64,000 nucleotides of DNA from Bromus sterilis (GCA_950022295.1 OX465595.1:427112270-427176269), one strand, 5' to 3'; counted from the stretch's first letter, positions 33,001 to 46,697 are shown. Notes: generated by a model from the sequence alone, not told the origin. Program-made: numbers and translations.

Positions 33001-35128
33001 CTACTGAAAATGGCTCGGCGCTGCTGTCACCTCAAGATGGATTCAGATGACGCAAACGGCGACTTCCGACGACCGCGGCCTCGCACACAGGTCGCCGGGG
33101 CTCGAGCAAGCCTACGGGGCTGAAGACGGCACCTACGTCTATGCGACGGAACCCAGGCTTGCCCCATATCTGCACCAACGGCGACGGCCGGCTCGTCACA
33201 AGTTTGTGGGGCGCACTTCGTACAGGGTTCAGACCGCGGCGGCAACACCAAATGAAGTACGCGCGGGGTTTAAAAGCCACACCTTGGCTGTAAAGGGCGC
33301 GTCCTAGACGTCCATAGAGCGCGCCCCGCGCACCTAGAACACGCCAGGGCCACGGTGGCCTCGACAGCACGGCATCTCGCGGACGGAGGCGGAGCGGCTC
33401 GGAGGGGGCGACAACACGATCACTACAGGGGATCTGGGACCTCGCGTCTCACCTAGAGGGGTGTTGATGACGGGAAGGGCGTGTCGGAGGCGAGGAAGGT
33501 GGACGGAGACGTCGCCGGGGTCGGAGGCTTCCGCGGCGGGGCTCGTCATCGAAGACTCGATACGGCGCGTCCCACGGCAACCTGCACGGGGGAAACGACA
33601 GCGATGAGGTCGGAGATCACGAGCGCGAGCGCTCGCTCGACGACATCGAGACACGGCGGTGATTTTGCTCACCGGAGTTGCGGCTTCAGGCGGAACAGGG
33701 GACGGCCATGGCTGCGGAGCGGCGACGGCGGCGAGATTTGGAAGGGGGGAACGAGTTCTAGGGTTCTCCGCGGGGGCAGGCGACGGCTGGGATATAAAGG
33801 GGGGCTCTCCTAGCCACGTCGACGCCGGAGCTGCCCTCGTGGCCGTCGGTGTGAGAGGAGGCCGGCGAGGTCCCCCCGGACACGTTGGAAAGGCGACGGG
33901 GGACGGCCGTCCGATCATGATCAACGGCTTGGTGGTCACCCCGCGTACCGGTTCGACAGGTGGGCTACAGCCCAAGAGGAGGCAGGCCAGGCTGCGCTAG
34001 GCCTGCTGGTTGTCTCCGAAAAGGATGAGAAATGAAATTTTCTCATTAAAAAAACAGAAAACTTCAGGAGTATTCTAGAATTAATTACAAGGCACAAAAA
34101 TACACAAAAATATGTATAATTCTCCTTGAATTAACCTTCAAATTCTAAAAATGGTCTGAGCATTTTTGCAACAACTAAAATGTGGAGCTCCTTTTAAAAA
34201 TCCAAAACACCTTGAACTAGAGCCCACATTTTTAGATTTGGCAAAAATGATGCAAGGGTCTTGAAAAGCTTGGGAAGGGAATAGAATTGTCTATGCCAAG
34301 TTTGGGATCAAGGGGAGCATGCATGCAACAATTAAAAATTCCTCAAACACCCATCTTGAACCATTTTGGATGCAAACTCAAACAAACCAAATGGGCTCCA
34401 ATCCCAAAGCAAATTTAAATCACCACATGAAATTATAATGTTTAGCATCATGCCAAGTTACAAAGTCAATAGACAAAGTACAATCTCCTGGTGATTTTTA
34501 TTTATTGCACATGGGCTGTTACAGTCGACACGTCGACCACAACAACCATTGTGGTTGGATGGCCGCCACGCCATTGCACTGCCTCCTCCCTGTACATAGA
34601 ATGAAGAAAGGCCGTGGCCTAGCGTGCTGGGCTGTACTGTGGCCACTAGGGGTCCAGAGGGGCACAGTAGGCGTTAGACCTATCCCGTTTTTTTAAATTC
34701 CTTTTCTGTTTTCCAGTAGCTTTGGCAATTTTTTCTAGCCAACAATCACTTTTGTAAAATGTGTGGCTGGCCTCAATATTTAGTATGCAATATTCCACAC
34801 TGCCACAAAAAGTTTGAGTTCAAACAAAAATGGTTTAGATTTTATTTATTTATCCAAAGGACTATATGAGGTTGTTTGGCACTGTTTTTATTTGTTTAAA
34901 ATATCTAAACAATTCAATAAATTCCCATTTCAGTTATAATATAACCTACTGATTATTTGGCATCTAATAAAATTGTTTGCACAATTTTTGAAACAACTTT
35001 ATTTTCCCACATTGTTTTGAATTTTCAAATGAGTTTGAATTTGAACTTGAATTGTAAAGATGATTATCCCTTGCATAATAATGATGACATGGCATTTAAC
35101 AAGGTGATTACTGTAGCGGGGTGTTACA
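30034..35128 (-). mobile_element. Solo LTR of a Gypsy-type retrotransposon, copy 2
   Basis: Same termini as 239-5337 (TGTAAGGCCCC and GGGGTGTTACA) and 5,095 bp long. About 20 substitutions are visible by eye in the first 1.3 kb compared with copy 1, roughly 1.5 %. A solo LTR at the same place in both copies shows that the LTR recombination predates the duplication. Confidence 0.72.
32720..32773 (-). promoter_or_regulatory. tRNA-like A-box/B-box pair, copy 2
   Basis: Same minus-strand boxes as at 2931-2982, unchanged in both. The adjacent poly-G run is 13 bases here. Confidence 0.35.
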
Positions 35129-35130
35129 CC

Positions 35131-35268
35131 GTGGCCGTAAAGCTCTTCTGGGGCGTCCACTGCTGGCCCGTGGTGGCACTCGTCGCCGTGCAGGCCGTGG
35201 CCTTGTGGGCAGTGAATCGTCGTCTTCGAGTGCGCAAGCTCCGTCGAGAACCGCAGTTAGTCAAGTGA
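35131..35268 (+). pseudogene. 46-codon C-terminal exon fragment, copy 2
   Basis: Same frame as 5340-5477 and still open. The visible changes are GTT to GTC (silent Val) and CTC to CGC (Leu to Arg in VRKLRREPQ). Confidence 0.35.
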
Positions 35269-36122
35269 TAATCTGGCTAGTTAGGGTTGGTTAATTACTT
35301 GGTTATGGTTGTGTGGGATGGGATCTCCAAGTGAAGTGATGTGTCCGGCGCGTGCGCCTTGAGGACAATGTATCAATCATTCTACTCCTACTTATTGTTG
35401 TTCTAAGATTCTTAGGGACTGCGTTTCGTCTAGATAGTTTAGTTTAGCAAGATGAAGAAGAAAAAGAAGAAGAGAATATGTGTACCACCGGTTGGTTGTT
35501 GGTGTTGGCTTAAATTAATTCAATCTTGTCTTGTGTAATTCAATTCTATTGTTGGCTTAAATCAATCCTTAATTTTAGTAATGCATGTCGCATCGGGATT
35601 TCTCTCACATGGCGGTCCAAGCAAACTGCGTTTCTCTCTTCTCTCTCTCTCTCTATATATAAATACATATGTATGCAGCGGTAGCAGGTGCGTGCATGTG
35701 TCAATCAGTCTTTTCTTTGTCCTTTCATACTATCCATGAGATACTTCATCACTTCTGCGTCGGTACACCCCACTTAAAAAGAAGAACGGTTGAGATTAGT
35801 CCATACCATTTCATAGAAAAGGGTAGGATAATCTTATTTTTTAAATATCCATGCTTTTTTATTTCCTAATTCTGAAGTTGGAGTCAAATTTATCCATCCA
35901 GCTCTCCGCCCAACACACGCACACACAACCATCATCATCATACTGCATGGAGGACGCATGCAAAGACGAACGACGAGGATGACAACCACACACGGCTTAA
36001 TTAGAGGAGCTATCTTGTATGATCAAACTACACAATTAGCTTATTTAGACATGTTGATCTGTGTCCAGCAACAGCAGATGGCCGGACATCAACTTTTAAG
36101 GCATCTAATATAAATAACTTCC
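35269..36122. other. Non-coding flank, copy 2
   Basis: Collinear with 5478-6335. The CA run near 35917 is shorter than in copy 1. The part from about 35295 recurs a third time at 40766-41590. Confidence 0.6.
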
Positions 36123-37547
36123 TGATGACTCCCAAGTGCAGGAGATCAATTGTAGTACCTTTCGATAAGTATTTGAGTGCCGAACCCACGAGGAGCTGAA
36201 GGTAAGCTATCTATTCTCTAAAGCCCTATAACCCTCTTATATGGCTGTTTATGCAAAGCAATAAGTTTGACTAAAAGGAACTAACTAATTAAAAGCAAGT
36301 GACGTGGAGTGTGGTTTGTCTAGTAACTAGTGAGGCAAGTTTAAAATGCAAGTAATCCTAGAGCAAGTTTCTAAAGCAAGTTTCTAAGCAAGTTTCACAA
36401 GTAGCAAGCAGCAAATATCTCAAGTATCTCAAGGGAGCAAGTGTTCTAGCAATACGTGTTTCGTTTGTGTGGTTGTCACAATTAGTGAAGCACATGTTTT
36501 AGTCTTAGTTGTTTCTTCTAGGAAGGAGCCATGAATAGGTATAGTCAAGTAAATGATCTACAACCCCTTATGATGGATCATGTGGCCAAGTAAATGACTG
36601 CACAAGATTGATTAAGACATAAAGTCCCACCATAGCCTTACGTTCTAAGGTCCCCTATATATATCCCCCAATAACTTAACTTTGTGGCTCGGTCTCAGGT
36701 TACTGTCACTCCCAAGTCACCACCACTCCATTATGCTACCGGTGATCACCTTACATGCATTCCCCAACATATGCATGCACTCATATATTGTACATAAAGA
36801 CAATCATAGAAGATAACAAACTTGTATGCAACCAATCAACGAACTATTTCACCATTGCCAAGAACAATTCACTACTCAAACATAGACGGGGAGACACAAT
36901 ACATCAAGGGAATATAGTATTGCATCATACATCGTGTTTGCCAAGAGATTACAGTGGAGAGATGGAGCTGATCTTGCTGTAGATGTCGATGATGAACACG
37001 CCGGAGGGGGGTGGAGCCCTCCGGGGGTGATCCCGGCGGCGTTTCCCCCCTCCGATCTTCTCCGGCGGCAGCCTTCTGTCTCTCTGTTTTGTGGTTTCGT
37101 CTCTCGGCGCCGCCTCCTCCTCGAAAAGGCCAGGGGACCCTTTATATAGTCGTTTTTAGGTCACGAGACACTCGGGAGAAGAAAGATCGACGACATCGGA
37201 GCCACGGGGGCAAAAAGGGGGCCTCTCACGCGGCCAAGGAATCTGGCCGCGTGGAGGGTCCTCTTTGCCACCTGGTTGGCCTTTTGGCCCTCTACTTTGG
37301 CCCATGGTCTTCGTCTCGAAAATTCTGAACCGTGCTCTTTGGCCTTGCCCTTTTTGGAGTCCCGAAGCTCCCGGAAAGTCTGAAACACTAAAAAGTACGT
37401 TTTCTGGAAAAACAGGGTTAGAACCAAAAGAAGGGGGATTGTTTAGAAAATCCCCCAAATCATTATAAAACATGAATATAAGTTGCTAATATGTAGTAAA
37501 AACAAGTAATAACATGCAAAGTTCATGTATGCATTTTACATGCATCA
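36123..37547 (-). repeat. Athila-type LTR (LTR3), 3' LTR of a truncated element
   Basis: 1,425 bp with the same ends as LTR1. A 13 bp duplication (AAGCAAGTTTCTA type, near 36368) is shared with the LTR at 41591 but absent from LTR1 and LTR2. A minus-strand TATATAAAG lies at 37140-37148. Confidence 0.8.
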
Positions 37548-40500
37548 ACATCCCTAAGCTTAACCCATGCTCGTCCTCGAGTATGAAGGTGATAAAACTA
37601 ACATGGACTTTGCATATTGAAACAATCATGGGATATCAAGGAGGATTATTCATGCTACATATAATCAAATGATTAATACTAGAAATGAGTAGCAATATAC
37701 AATTCATGTTGTAAGAAATATCAAATATGCAATCAAAGATGCTTCATGAAAGTTCACAAAGTGTATAATGAAATAAAAGCACTATGGACCAAATGCATAC
37801 ACAAAATGAAAAATAAAATCCTATATTGGTCACAGAATGGCATAATGGAGAATAGAAAATATGGTGGACACTTTGGAGAAAATTGAGTAGAGGTAAAACA
37901 TGATCAAGTCTTATTTAGCCTCTAAATTATTTAACTAAGATTACTAATTGAAATGTGGTATCCATTGATCTAGGACTCTCATTGCCCCTTTATCACTAGC
38001 ATCTTAAAATTGTGAGTATTGAAGTAATGAGAATGACAAGGTGGTTGAAAGCCTCATGCCCCGTGAGTGTGAAAACCTACTCCATGATTACTCAACTTAA
38101 GATTCCTAATAAGCTTTGTACAATCATAATAAGTATTAATGACATCATAGAGAACCGCAAAGAGGTACCTCTTGCCCCATGACATGGAAACAAGTCCATG
38201 TTACAATGACAAGATGAACAAACGGAGTAGACTCATCATCCTTTTTATTTTCATTCACTATTATGCATAGCTTCTTATTTTATTGTAGGATGTGTTGTAG
38301 AGTCACTCAAGCTGTAAGTAAATTTCCACCATGATAAAGCATGGCTTGGGTTAGCGGCCCAATGCGTTTCTCTAGTCATATAGATACTTACTCATCAAAA
38401 CTTACTATTCCTCTATTTCATTTTGGCATGGCAGGAGTCCAAAAACAAAAGTACATGATATCAACCAAATGTAATTTTTTGTGTGCAATGTTGAAAGCTT
38501 TCCGGTGATACACGTTTATAGCTAGCCCCCAACCACACACTTGTCAAACGCAAAACTTGTGGCTCCCATTATTGGGTCATGTTTATTAGATGCATAAAAA
38601 GTAAAGTGTGCCTTCAAAAGTTCGTGAGAGTCCTATCCCAAGTTCAACCCATGACAATTAATAAAGTGAATATCTTAATTTAGAACATAAATAACACAAT
38701 AACATGGTGAACATACTCGGAATAGCAATAAAGCTAATGGGAAGATATGGTGGACTCACTGGAAATACTTGGCTAAGGAGTGTTGGGAACAAGTTTTTAC
38801 TTGTTGGAATTTTTAAATTTTTGGCTAGCAAGAGGGAGATAGTTGACCAGCTACTATGCATGCATATGTCCATAGAACTACTCATTTCATGACAAACTAA
38901 ATAAACCAGCAATTAACATCAAGGACATGAATAAGAGATAGTTCAAGACAACATTATTGCAAATTTCTACACATAAAAAGTCTATAAATCATGCAAACAT
39001 ATGTAGCTCTTCGAATCAACCATGGCATCCCTATTCCAAATCATAATACTAGCATCCAATACATTCCAACCCCAAACTCCAGTAGCTCAATCTCATATAA
39101 AATGGTGGTGGTGGTCTTATCAAAACAAAAACTAGACGCTTCAAGTCTCTACGATAAATGCTTTGCTTAGAAAAACAGAAAGTAGACGTGTGCTAACCAA
39201 AAGAGTGTAGCTCCAGTGGGGTGTTCATCACATCCCCAAGCTTATGGCTTTCACCATTCTTGGATGTCTTGAGGCGCAGCTCCTCTATTCCCTGTGAAAA
39301 AAAACTTCACAAAACATGTTTCTCCCATTCTTTTTCTGTGGGGTGAGATTAGCAAGGACAAACAAATCACATGCTTGCTGTGAAAAATTCCAAATCAAAT
39401 GCTCCAGTAGATAGACAATAAGGTTCATTATGTTGTATGTTCACTCTCTTGCTTGAAAGAATCATGGAAATTCGATTCCCAAGCCCAAAGAGTGCATAAA
39501 ACAAAAGAAGGCAGAATCTGTCCAGAAAAGCAACAGCAGCAAAACGAACGTTTTTCCCTAAGCTAGACTCGTCAAAAAAATAAGCCAATTTTTGTGCTTA
39601 CAGAGGACGAAAAGTTGCAGAACATACTAAAAAATTAGCTCAATCCGACATACCAATAAAAAAACGTAAAATCATACGGTGAGCAGACTCGTGCTGAAAC
39701 AGAAATTTCATGCACTAGGATAGCAACTTATAAGTCCAAATGGGTTTGACTTGACTCTTTATTGAAAACTCCAGAATTAAAACAAAAAACCTAATCTCTT
39801 GAGACAGCAAGAGGACACTAGGAAAAACCAACTAAGAACAACCGGGTTGCCTCCCGTAAAGCGCTTTATTGATAGCCGTATAGCTAGGCTTTTCTTACTT
39901 AACATCATGATGGTTGGAGTGAGGTGGCTCGGCATCCCCAAGCTTGGATTCTTGTAATTATTTGATACATGTAGGGTGAGCCCAGGGGTACATCCCCAAG
40001 CTTGATTGGTTGTCCCTCTTGATCTTTGTTCATCTCACTCAACTCTTCCTCCTGAAAAATTCTTCTTACACAAATCTCAACATAAAACTTGATTAGAGGG
40101 GTTAGTGCCTCCATAAATAAAATCCACATAGGTACAACAAAGACACATCATGAGTTGATTCTAAATATTAACTACTGTTACTACAGTTGTGCATTGCTCC
40201 TTGATCAAAAGAACCACACAAAACACAAGTAATGAGAGCAATGCAAAATAAAGACATAATCTGCCAAAAACTGAACAGCCCGTAAAGAGTGAATTTTTAG
40301 AGGCACTTAAGTTGCTCAAATCAGAAAACTTAAAACTAATGAAATATGTAGTGATAACTAAATATTGCTGTCGTAAATTACCAGGTCAAAATTCCACTTC
40401 TGTGATTTTAAACATTTTTCGCAGTGAAGTTCAGGAATCTGTTTTTTGGACAGCTAATTATTATTGTTTAATCCTATCTCACATATAAGATTATTCTTGC

Positions 40501-40765
40501 CATTTAAGATGAGAAATAAGACAGAAATGTGATGTTACAGTAGTGAAGTAATATTTTTATTGTTTTTAGCTTTGGAAAAAGTTTTAATGATAGAGACTTT
40601 GCAATGGTTTCATTGGCATGAACAACACATGTTCAAGGTCGACCCCAATTCTCCATTACTCATCCTTCTCATTTACTTTCCCAAATTTTTTATAAAATGA
40701 AAATCTTAAACTAAATGATACATAACAGTAGGTAAAGGTATTTTACATGTTGTAAAGACATAAAT
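37548..40765 (-). mobile_element. Truncated interior of the Athila-type element, copy 2
   Basis: Collinear with 7748-10975. It ends abruptly at GACATAAAT, so the last 0.8 kb toward the PBS, including almost all of the 237-codon ORF and the PBS itself, is missing. The element cannot be mobilised. Confidence 0.75.
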
Positions 40766-41590
40766 TACTTGGTTATGGTTGTGTGGGATGGGATCTCCAA
40801 GTGAAGTGATGTGTCCGGCGCGTGCGCCTTGAGGACAATGTATCAATCATTCTACTCCTACTTATTGTTGTTCTAAGATTCTTAGGGACTGCGTTTCGTC
40901 TAGATAGTTTAGTTTAGCAAGATGAAGAAGAAAAAGAAGAAGAGAATATGTGTACCACCGGTTGGTTGTTGGTGTTGGCTTAAATTAATTCAATCTTGTC
41001 TTGTGTAATTCAATTCTATTGTTGGCTTAAATCAATCCTTAATTTTAGTAATGCATGTCGCATCGGGATTTCTCTCACATGGCGGTCCAAGCAAACTGCA
41101 TTTCTCTCTTCTCTCTCTCTATATATATAAATATATATGTATGCAGCGGTAGCAGGTGCGTGCATGTGTCAATCAGTCTTTTCTTTGTCCTTTCATACTA
41201 TCCATGAGATACTTCATCACTTCTGCGTCGGTACACCCCACTTAAAAAGAAGAACGGTTGAGATTAGTCCATACCATTTCATAGAAAAGGGTAGGATAAT
41301 ATTATTTTTTAAATATCCATGCTTTTTTATTTCCTAATTCTGAAGTTGGAGTCAAATTTATCCATCCAGCTCTCCGCCCAACACACGCACACACAACACT
41401 CATCATCATACTGCATGGGGGACGCATGCAAAGACGAACGACGAGGATGACAACCACACACGGCTTAATTAGAGGAGCTATCTTGTATGATCAAACTACA
41501 CAATTAGCTTAATTAGACATGTTGATCTGTGTCCAGCAACAGCAGATGGCCGGACATCAACTTTTAAGGCATCTAATATAACTAACTTCC
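40766..41590. repeat. Third copy of the 5' flank, joined to the truncated interior
   Basis: Begins ATTACTTGGTTATGG and follows 5503-6335 and 35295-36122 up to the next LTR. The join shows the 3 bp AAT shared by both parents. Together with LTR4 it looks like the start of a second tandem copy of 35295-40765 (period about 5.47 kb). Confidence 0.75.
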
Positions 41591-43013
41591 TGATGACTCC
41601 CAAGTGCAGGAGATCAATTGTAGTACCTTTCGATAAGTATTTGAGTGTCGAACCCACGAGGAGATGAAGGTAAGCTATCTATTCTCTAAAGCCCTATAAC
41701 CCTCTTATATGGCTGTTTATGCAAAGCAATAAGTTTGACTAAAAGGAACTAACTAATTAAAATCAAGTGACGTGGAGTGTGGGATGTCTAGTAACTAGTG
41801 AAGCAAGTTTAAAATGCAAGTAATCCTAGAGCAAGTTTCTAAAGCAAGTTTCTAAGCAAGTTTCACAAGTAGCAAGCAGCAAATATCTCAAGTATCTCAA
41901 GGGAGCAAGTGTTCTAGCAATAGGTGTTTCGTTCGTGTGGTTGTCACAATTAGTGAAGCACATGTTTTAGTCTTAGTTGTTTCTTCTAGGAAGGAGCCAT
42001 GAATAGGTATAGTCAAGTAAATGATCTAAAACCCCTTATGATGGATCATGTGGCCAAGTAAATGACTGCACAAGATTGATTAAGACATAAAGTCCCACCA
42101 TAGCCTTACGTTCTAAGGTCTCCTATATATCCCCCAATAACTTAACTTTGTGGCTCGGTCTCAGGTTACTGTCACTCGCAAGTCACCACCACTCCATTAT
42201 GCTACCGGTGATCACCTTACATGCATTCCCCAACATATGCGTGCACTCATATATTATACATAAAGACAATCATAGAAGATAACAAACTTGTATGCAACCA
42301 ATCAACGAACTATTTCACCATTGCCAAGAACAATTCACTACTCAAACATAGACGGGGAGACACAATACATCAAGGGAATATAGTATTGCATCATACATCG
42401 TGTTTGCCAAGAGATTACAGTGGAGAGATGGAGCTGATCTTGCTGTAGATGTTGATGATGAACACGCCGGAGGGGGGTGGAGCCCTCCGGTGGTGATCCC
42501 GGCGGCGTTTCCCCCCTCCGATCTTCTCCGGCGGCAGCCTTCTGTCTCTCTGTTTCGTGGTTTCGTCTCTCGGCGCCGCCTCCTCCTCGAAAAGGCCAGG
42601 GGACCCTTTATATAGTCGTTTTTAGGTCACGAGACACTCGGGAGAAGAAAGATTGACGACATCGGAGCCACGGGGGCAAAAACGGGGCCTCTCACGCGGC
42701 CAGGGAATCTGACCGCGTGGAGGGTCCTCTTTGCCATCTGGTTGGCCTTTTGGCCCTCTACTTTGGCCCATGGTCTTCGTCTCGAAAATTCTGAACCGTG
42801 CTCTTTGGCCTTGCCCTTTTTGGAGTCCCGAAGCTCCCGGAAAGTCTGAAACACTAAAAAGTACGTTTTCTGGAAAAACAGGGTTAGAACCAAAAGAAGG
42901 GGGATTGTTTAGAAAATCCCCCAAATCATTATAAAACATGAATATAAGTTGCTAATATGTAGTAAAAACAAGTAATAACATGCAAAGTTCATGTATGCAT
43001 TTTACATGCATCA
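41591..43013 (-). repeat. Athila-type solo-like LTR (LTR4)
   Basis: Its left neighbour is the pre-insertion flank and its right neighbour is the extra interior fragment, so this LTR has no interior between its flanks. It shares the left-half duplication with LTR3 and the right-half variant TCTGACCGCG with LTR2, which fits LTR-LTR recombination. A TATA box lies at 42606-42614 (minus). Confidence 0.75.
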
Positions 43014-43146
43014 ACATCCCCAAGCTTAACCCATGCTCGTCCTCGAGTATGAAGGTGATAAAACTAACATGGACTTTGCATATTGAAATAATCATGGGAT
43101 ATCAAGGAGGATTATTCATGCTACATATAATCAAATGATTAATATT
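43014..43146 (-). repeat. Interior fragment after LTR4
   Basis: Counterpart of 13204-13336, ending at the same breakpoint. The tandem array that produced it therefore predates the duplication. Confidence 0.75.
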
Positions 43147-43658
43147 ATTTATGAGGGGGTTGGACTTCCCGTACAAGAAAAGAGCTCAGATTTCCGTCCA
43201 AATCGTCAAAATCCGGCTAAACTCGAATTTCCCGTGGTCACAGGTCAGACCGTCCGACTTACAGTCCGGACCGTCCGACGTGGCCGAAAAATACTTCTGT
43301 AACAGGAGGTCTTTTTCCGGACGTCCGACTTCCATCTCGGACGGTCCGACCTGGTTTTTCAGCGTTGCATTGTTTTGGCCTTCACTTTTTCATACGAACT
43401 CGGATTTGGACGTTTCAAATATCAAAATTGACCGGCTCGACGAGCCGAGCCGCCCCATGTAGAACATTTTTCCATTTGATGATGTCTTGAAGAACTTATT
43501 GGCAGAATAGTACTTCGAATGACGATGGAATCGGATGACGATGACTCGAACTACAAATATGTTCATATCGATAATACCCAACTTTTTTATGTAAAGCACT
43601 TCTTCATTTGAGGTCATCTTATATAGGTTTATTGTCGTGCCAAAAACCGGTGTCAACA
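43147..43658 (-). repeat. Fragment of a second Gypsy LTR, copy 2
   Basis: Collinear with 13337-13848, with very few differences, including the minus-strand start TGTTGACACCGG. Confidence 0.35.
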
Positions 43659-43702
43659 CCACCTAGCCGTGGGTGATTCTTCCTTGAACAAACAAAACGG
43701 CA

Positions 43703-43973
43703 CTCCCTCCTTCCCAGATATAAGGCGTGTTTGATTTTATATGGTCTTTGATGCACAATTTTAACCGTAAATACATATAAAAATGTATGAATTTAATATA
43801 TATATATATATATATATATAACTAGTATCATCATATTTGTCTTACAAAATAGTTCTATTTCATGTATATTTATATTAACTTAGTGGACATACAATAAGTG
43901 ATAATCATAATCAAAATTGTACGATGAAGACCAGAAAACTTAAAGTGCGCCTTATATTTTTGGAAGGAGGGAG
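43703..43973. mobile_element. Stowaway-type MITE, copy 2
   Basis: Same termini and same mutated left CA flank as 13893-14155. The internal (TA)n is longer, accounting for the 8 bp size difference. Confidence 0.8.
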
Positions 43974-45464
43974 TACATGTGTTTGAGAAAATGTTCCTGA
44001 CTTATTTTTAACAAAATGTACAGTAATAAATATTCACCTAAATTTAAGAAAATGTTCCATACAATTTATAAAAAGTACATGCATTTGGAAGAATGGTTAC
44101 ATGATTTAAGGATATGTTCATGCTATATTTTAAGTATATTAATATAATGTTTTTTAGTGTCCACATAACAATTAAAATATTTATTACCATACGAGAAATG
44201 TTCATCATATATTTTCAAATACTTAACACTTACTAAAAAAATGTTCAAACACAATTTTTAAAATGCGAACATTTTTCTAATGTCATTAGTATTTTTTGAA
44301 AGCTAGCAACATTTTAAAAAATAGCTTGTCAATGCACGAACTATTTTTGTATGTGATGATTTTTTTACAATTTAAGTAAATTATTTTATGTACATATATT
44401 TTAAAGATATATAAAAATAGGAAAAAATACTAAGTCATACCGTTGATGAATTTTAGCCGTTCTAGCACATACCTGGACAGTCAACTGGTCAAACAATATG
44501 GCATTTGGAAAAATACGTACTCAAAGCGTATGGAGGTCAGTGTTGATATTCACTGATACAACTTTAATGATCATATTTCGGGTATTTCTAAGTACATAGA
44601 CCAAAGTGAATTTCGGTCTCAACTTCAGTGACTGCGGATGAACTTATTTCGTGTGGCGATGACACGTGAAGATGCAATGTATATATGTTTTCAGTTAAAG
44701 AAAACATATATATGTTTTCTCCTCAACAACGAGACGATCTAGTGGAATGGGCCACCGTGCCAAGCATCGGGAGAAGGGAAGTACATCAAGGAGGTGCCGA
44801 AGAAACGTGCGGCATGCCTCGAAGGAAGCATGGTTGGGAAAAAGTCTAAAATGAACGTTGCACTTGTAGACGAAAGCTAAATCAAACCCTAAACTTACAA
44901 TCCCAAAAATCAACACACCGAACTTTCTAATCCCAATCCATTTTAAAAATTAAGCGCATTTTCAAACAATGATTTCCGACGTGGCACATCAAATATGGAT
45001 ATTGTTGGCCGGAACAGCCCATTATGCGCGAATTGTTTTTTCTAGATAAAGCACAACGTAAAAATACCCAAAAAAACTCAAACGATATTTTTTAAAATCC
45101 CAAACATTTTGTGAACTGTGATTTAAGAAATAATATATATTTTTACAATACAACAAATTTTGCAATAGCTGATTTTTTCTAAACATAAAAAATTGTTATA
45201 AAATGTTAGGTTTTTAATTTTACTTATAAATATATTTCAACATATACTAAGAAACTGTTAAATCTAATATAGATTATGTTCAACGTATATTATACAAAAA
45301 ATCACTGTATATTAAAACAATGTTCAGTGTAAAATGTGTTCAGAAAATTCAAAGATTGTTAACATTTTGAAAGTACAAATGTGAATCAGCTATTGTCATT
45401 GTATATTATTCAAACAATGTTCAGTGTAAAATGTGAAAGATTATTGCCTCAAAAAAAAGTAAGG
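43974..45464. other. AT-rich sequence up to the Gypsy array breakpoint
   Basis: Collinear with 14156-15685. It has one unit of the 63 bp repeat instead of two. Homology to copy 1 ends at CTCAAAAAAAAGT (about 45459), where the truncated leader of the Gypsy array begins. Confidence 0.6.
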
Positions 45465-45503
45465 TACTACTACTCCCTCACTAAGGTAAGACCACAGGCG
45501 GTC

Positions 45504-46283
45504 TCACACATCTCCATCTCCATAGTAGTCCTCGTAAAAGTTACCCGCGTATCCCGGTAGCTGAAGGTGGCCATCGGAAAAGACGGAGGCTTGTGGACCC
45601 TGATATCCATTTGGGCAAGGATGGGGCCTAGGTCCAGCGTAGGGTGGAAGCAAAGGACCACGGGGTGGAATAATGCCTCCAATCTCGGGCCAAGCAACTC
45701 GAGAAGGCATCTGTGTCCTCACAGGGTAGATAGCATCATACTCAACTGATCCCACACTCACGAAGGGTGCCAAGAGTGTCAAAGCTCGATACAAACGTGC
45801 ACGAGTGGAGTGAAGCTCGAATCCAAGGGCACGTGCATCACGATCTCGATCACTAGCAAACCTAGCAGTCATCTGAAGTGCTGGATCCTCTGCGGAGTGA
45901 TCTGAGTAGAGTCCGGTGTAATATCTCTCTTCTCCTGGAAGTGCAGCAGGGATATAGCGGAATGATGTCTCTCTCAGCATAGTGTGCTCCTCTCTCAGTA
46001 GTGTAATACATGAGTATGCAGCATCCTGCACAGCCATGTTCTCAGTCACACCAATGCCATGTCCAAAGTGGATAGGCTGAGTAACTCCATTGTGGTGCGG
46101 GTAGATCTTAACAATGCAGTGGTACTGAGTCTGGTTGAAGTCGTGGAACTGCTCCTCGACGGTATACTCAGGATACCAACGATATCCCACATAGGACATC
46201 ATCTCGATCAACGTGGCGGGATGGCCACGCACATCGAGGCACCTGGTCAAACGAACAATCTGACGAGGGGGAAGATCTGCCAT
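45504..46283 (-). CDS. 259-residue dsRBD-like ORF, orphan copy
   Basis: Identical to the ORF at 55573-56352 except for one residue I can see (Arg120 here, Gly there). It follows a full LTR and PBS, so it could still be transcribed from 46702-50795. The gag-pol part and the downstream splice acceptor are gone. If expressed it would make the accessory protein alone. Confidence 0.6.
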   Translation of the reverse strand: MADLPPRQIVRLTRCLDVRGHPATLIEMMSYVGYRWYPEYTVEEQFHDFNQTQYHCIVKIYPHHNGVTQPIHFGHGIGVTENMAVQDAAYSCITLLREEHTMLRETSFRYIPAALPGEERYYTGLYSDHSAEDPALQMTARFASDRDRDARALGFELHSTRARLYRALTLLAPFVSVGSVEYDAIYPVRTQMPSRVAWPEIGGIIPPRGPLLPPYAGPRPHPCPNGYQGPQASVFSDGHLQLPGYAGNFYEDYYGDGDV

Positions 46284-46685
46284 CTGAAACAGAAAGAAGG
46301 AGTTTGCAAATGCATCAGATTATGAAGAAACTTGGAATGACTCGGACAACATGACGGCTGTAATTGTAAGAAATGACAATTTCTTCCAACATGAAACAAC
46401 ACTTACATACGATGTAATAAAACAGGGATCATAACCACTCTAACAAACCGATCACAACTTTCCTACGGCTATAAGGAAGCAAACAACGAGATGTTCTAAT
46501 CAGACAGAGGAGAGCCTAGTCCTATCTTCCCGTAGAATAAGATGAGGGTGACTCAGAACTCAGAACGAAGGGGTAAGGAGAAAAATGAAGTCTTACGTTG
46601 TTCCCTTATATTCCCAGAGTAACTATATAACTATAGCAAGCTAGACTCAACTTCGGCCAAGGCTACTAGTCCTACAGTCAGTCCT

Positions 46686-46697
46686 GCTCTGATACCA
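46686..46697 (-). other. Primer binding site of the orphan leader, tRNA-iMet type
   Basis: Minus-strand TGGTATCAGAGC lies 4 bp from the LTR end. Its presence on the outer side of the 3' LTR shows that this LTR served as the 5' LTR of a neighbouring unit. Confidence 0.85.
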
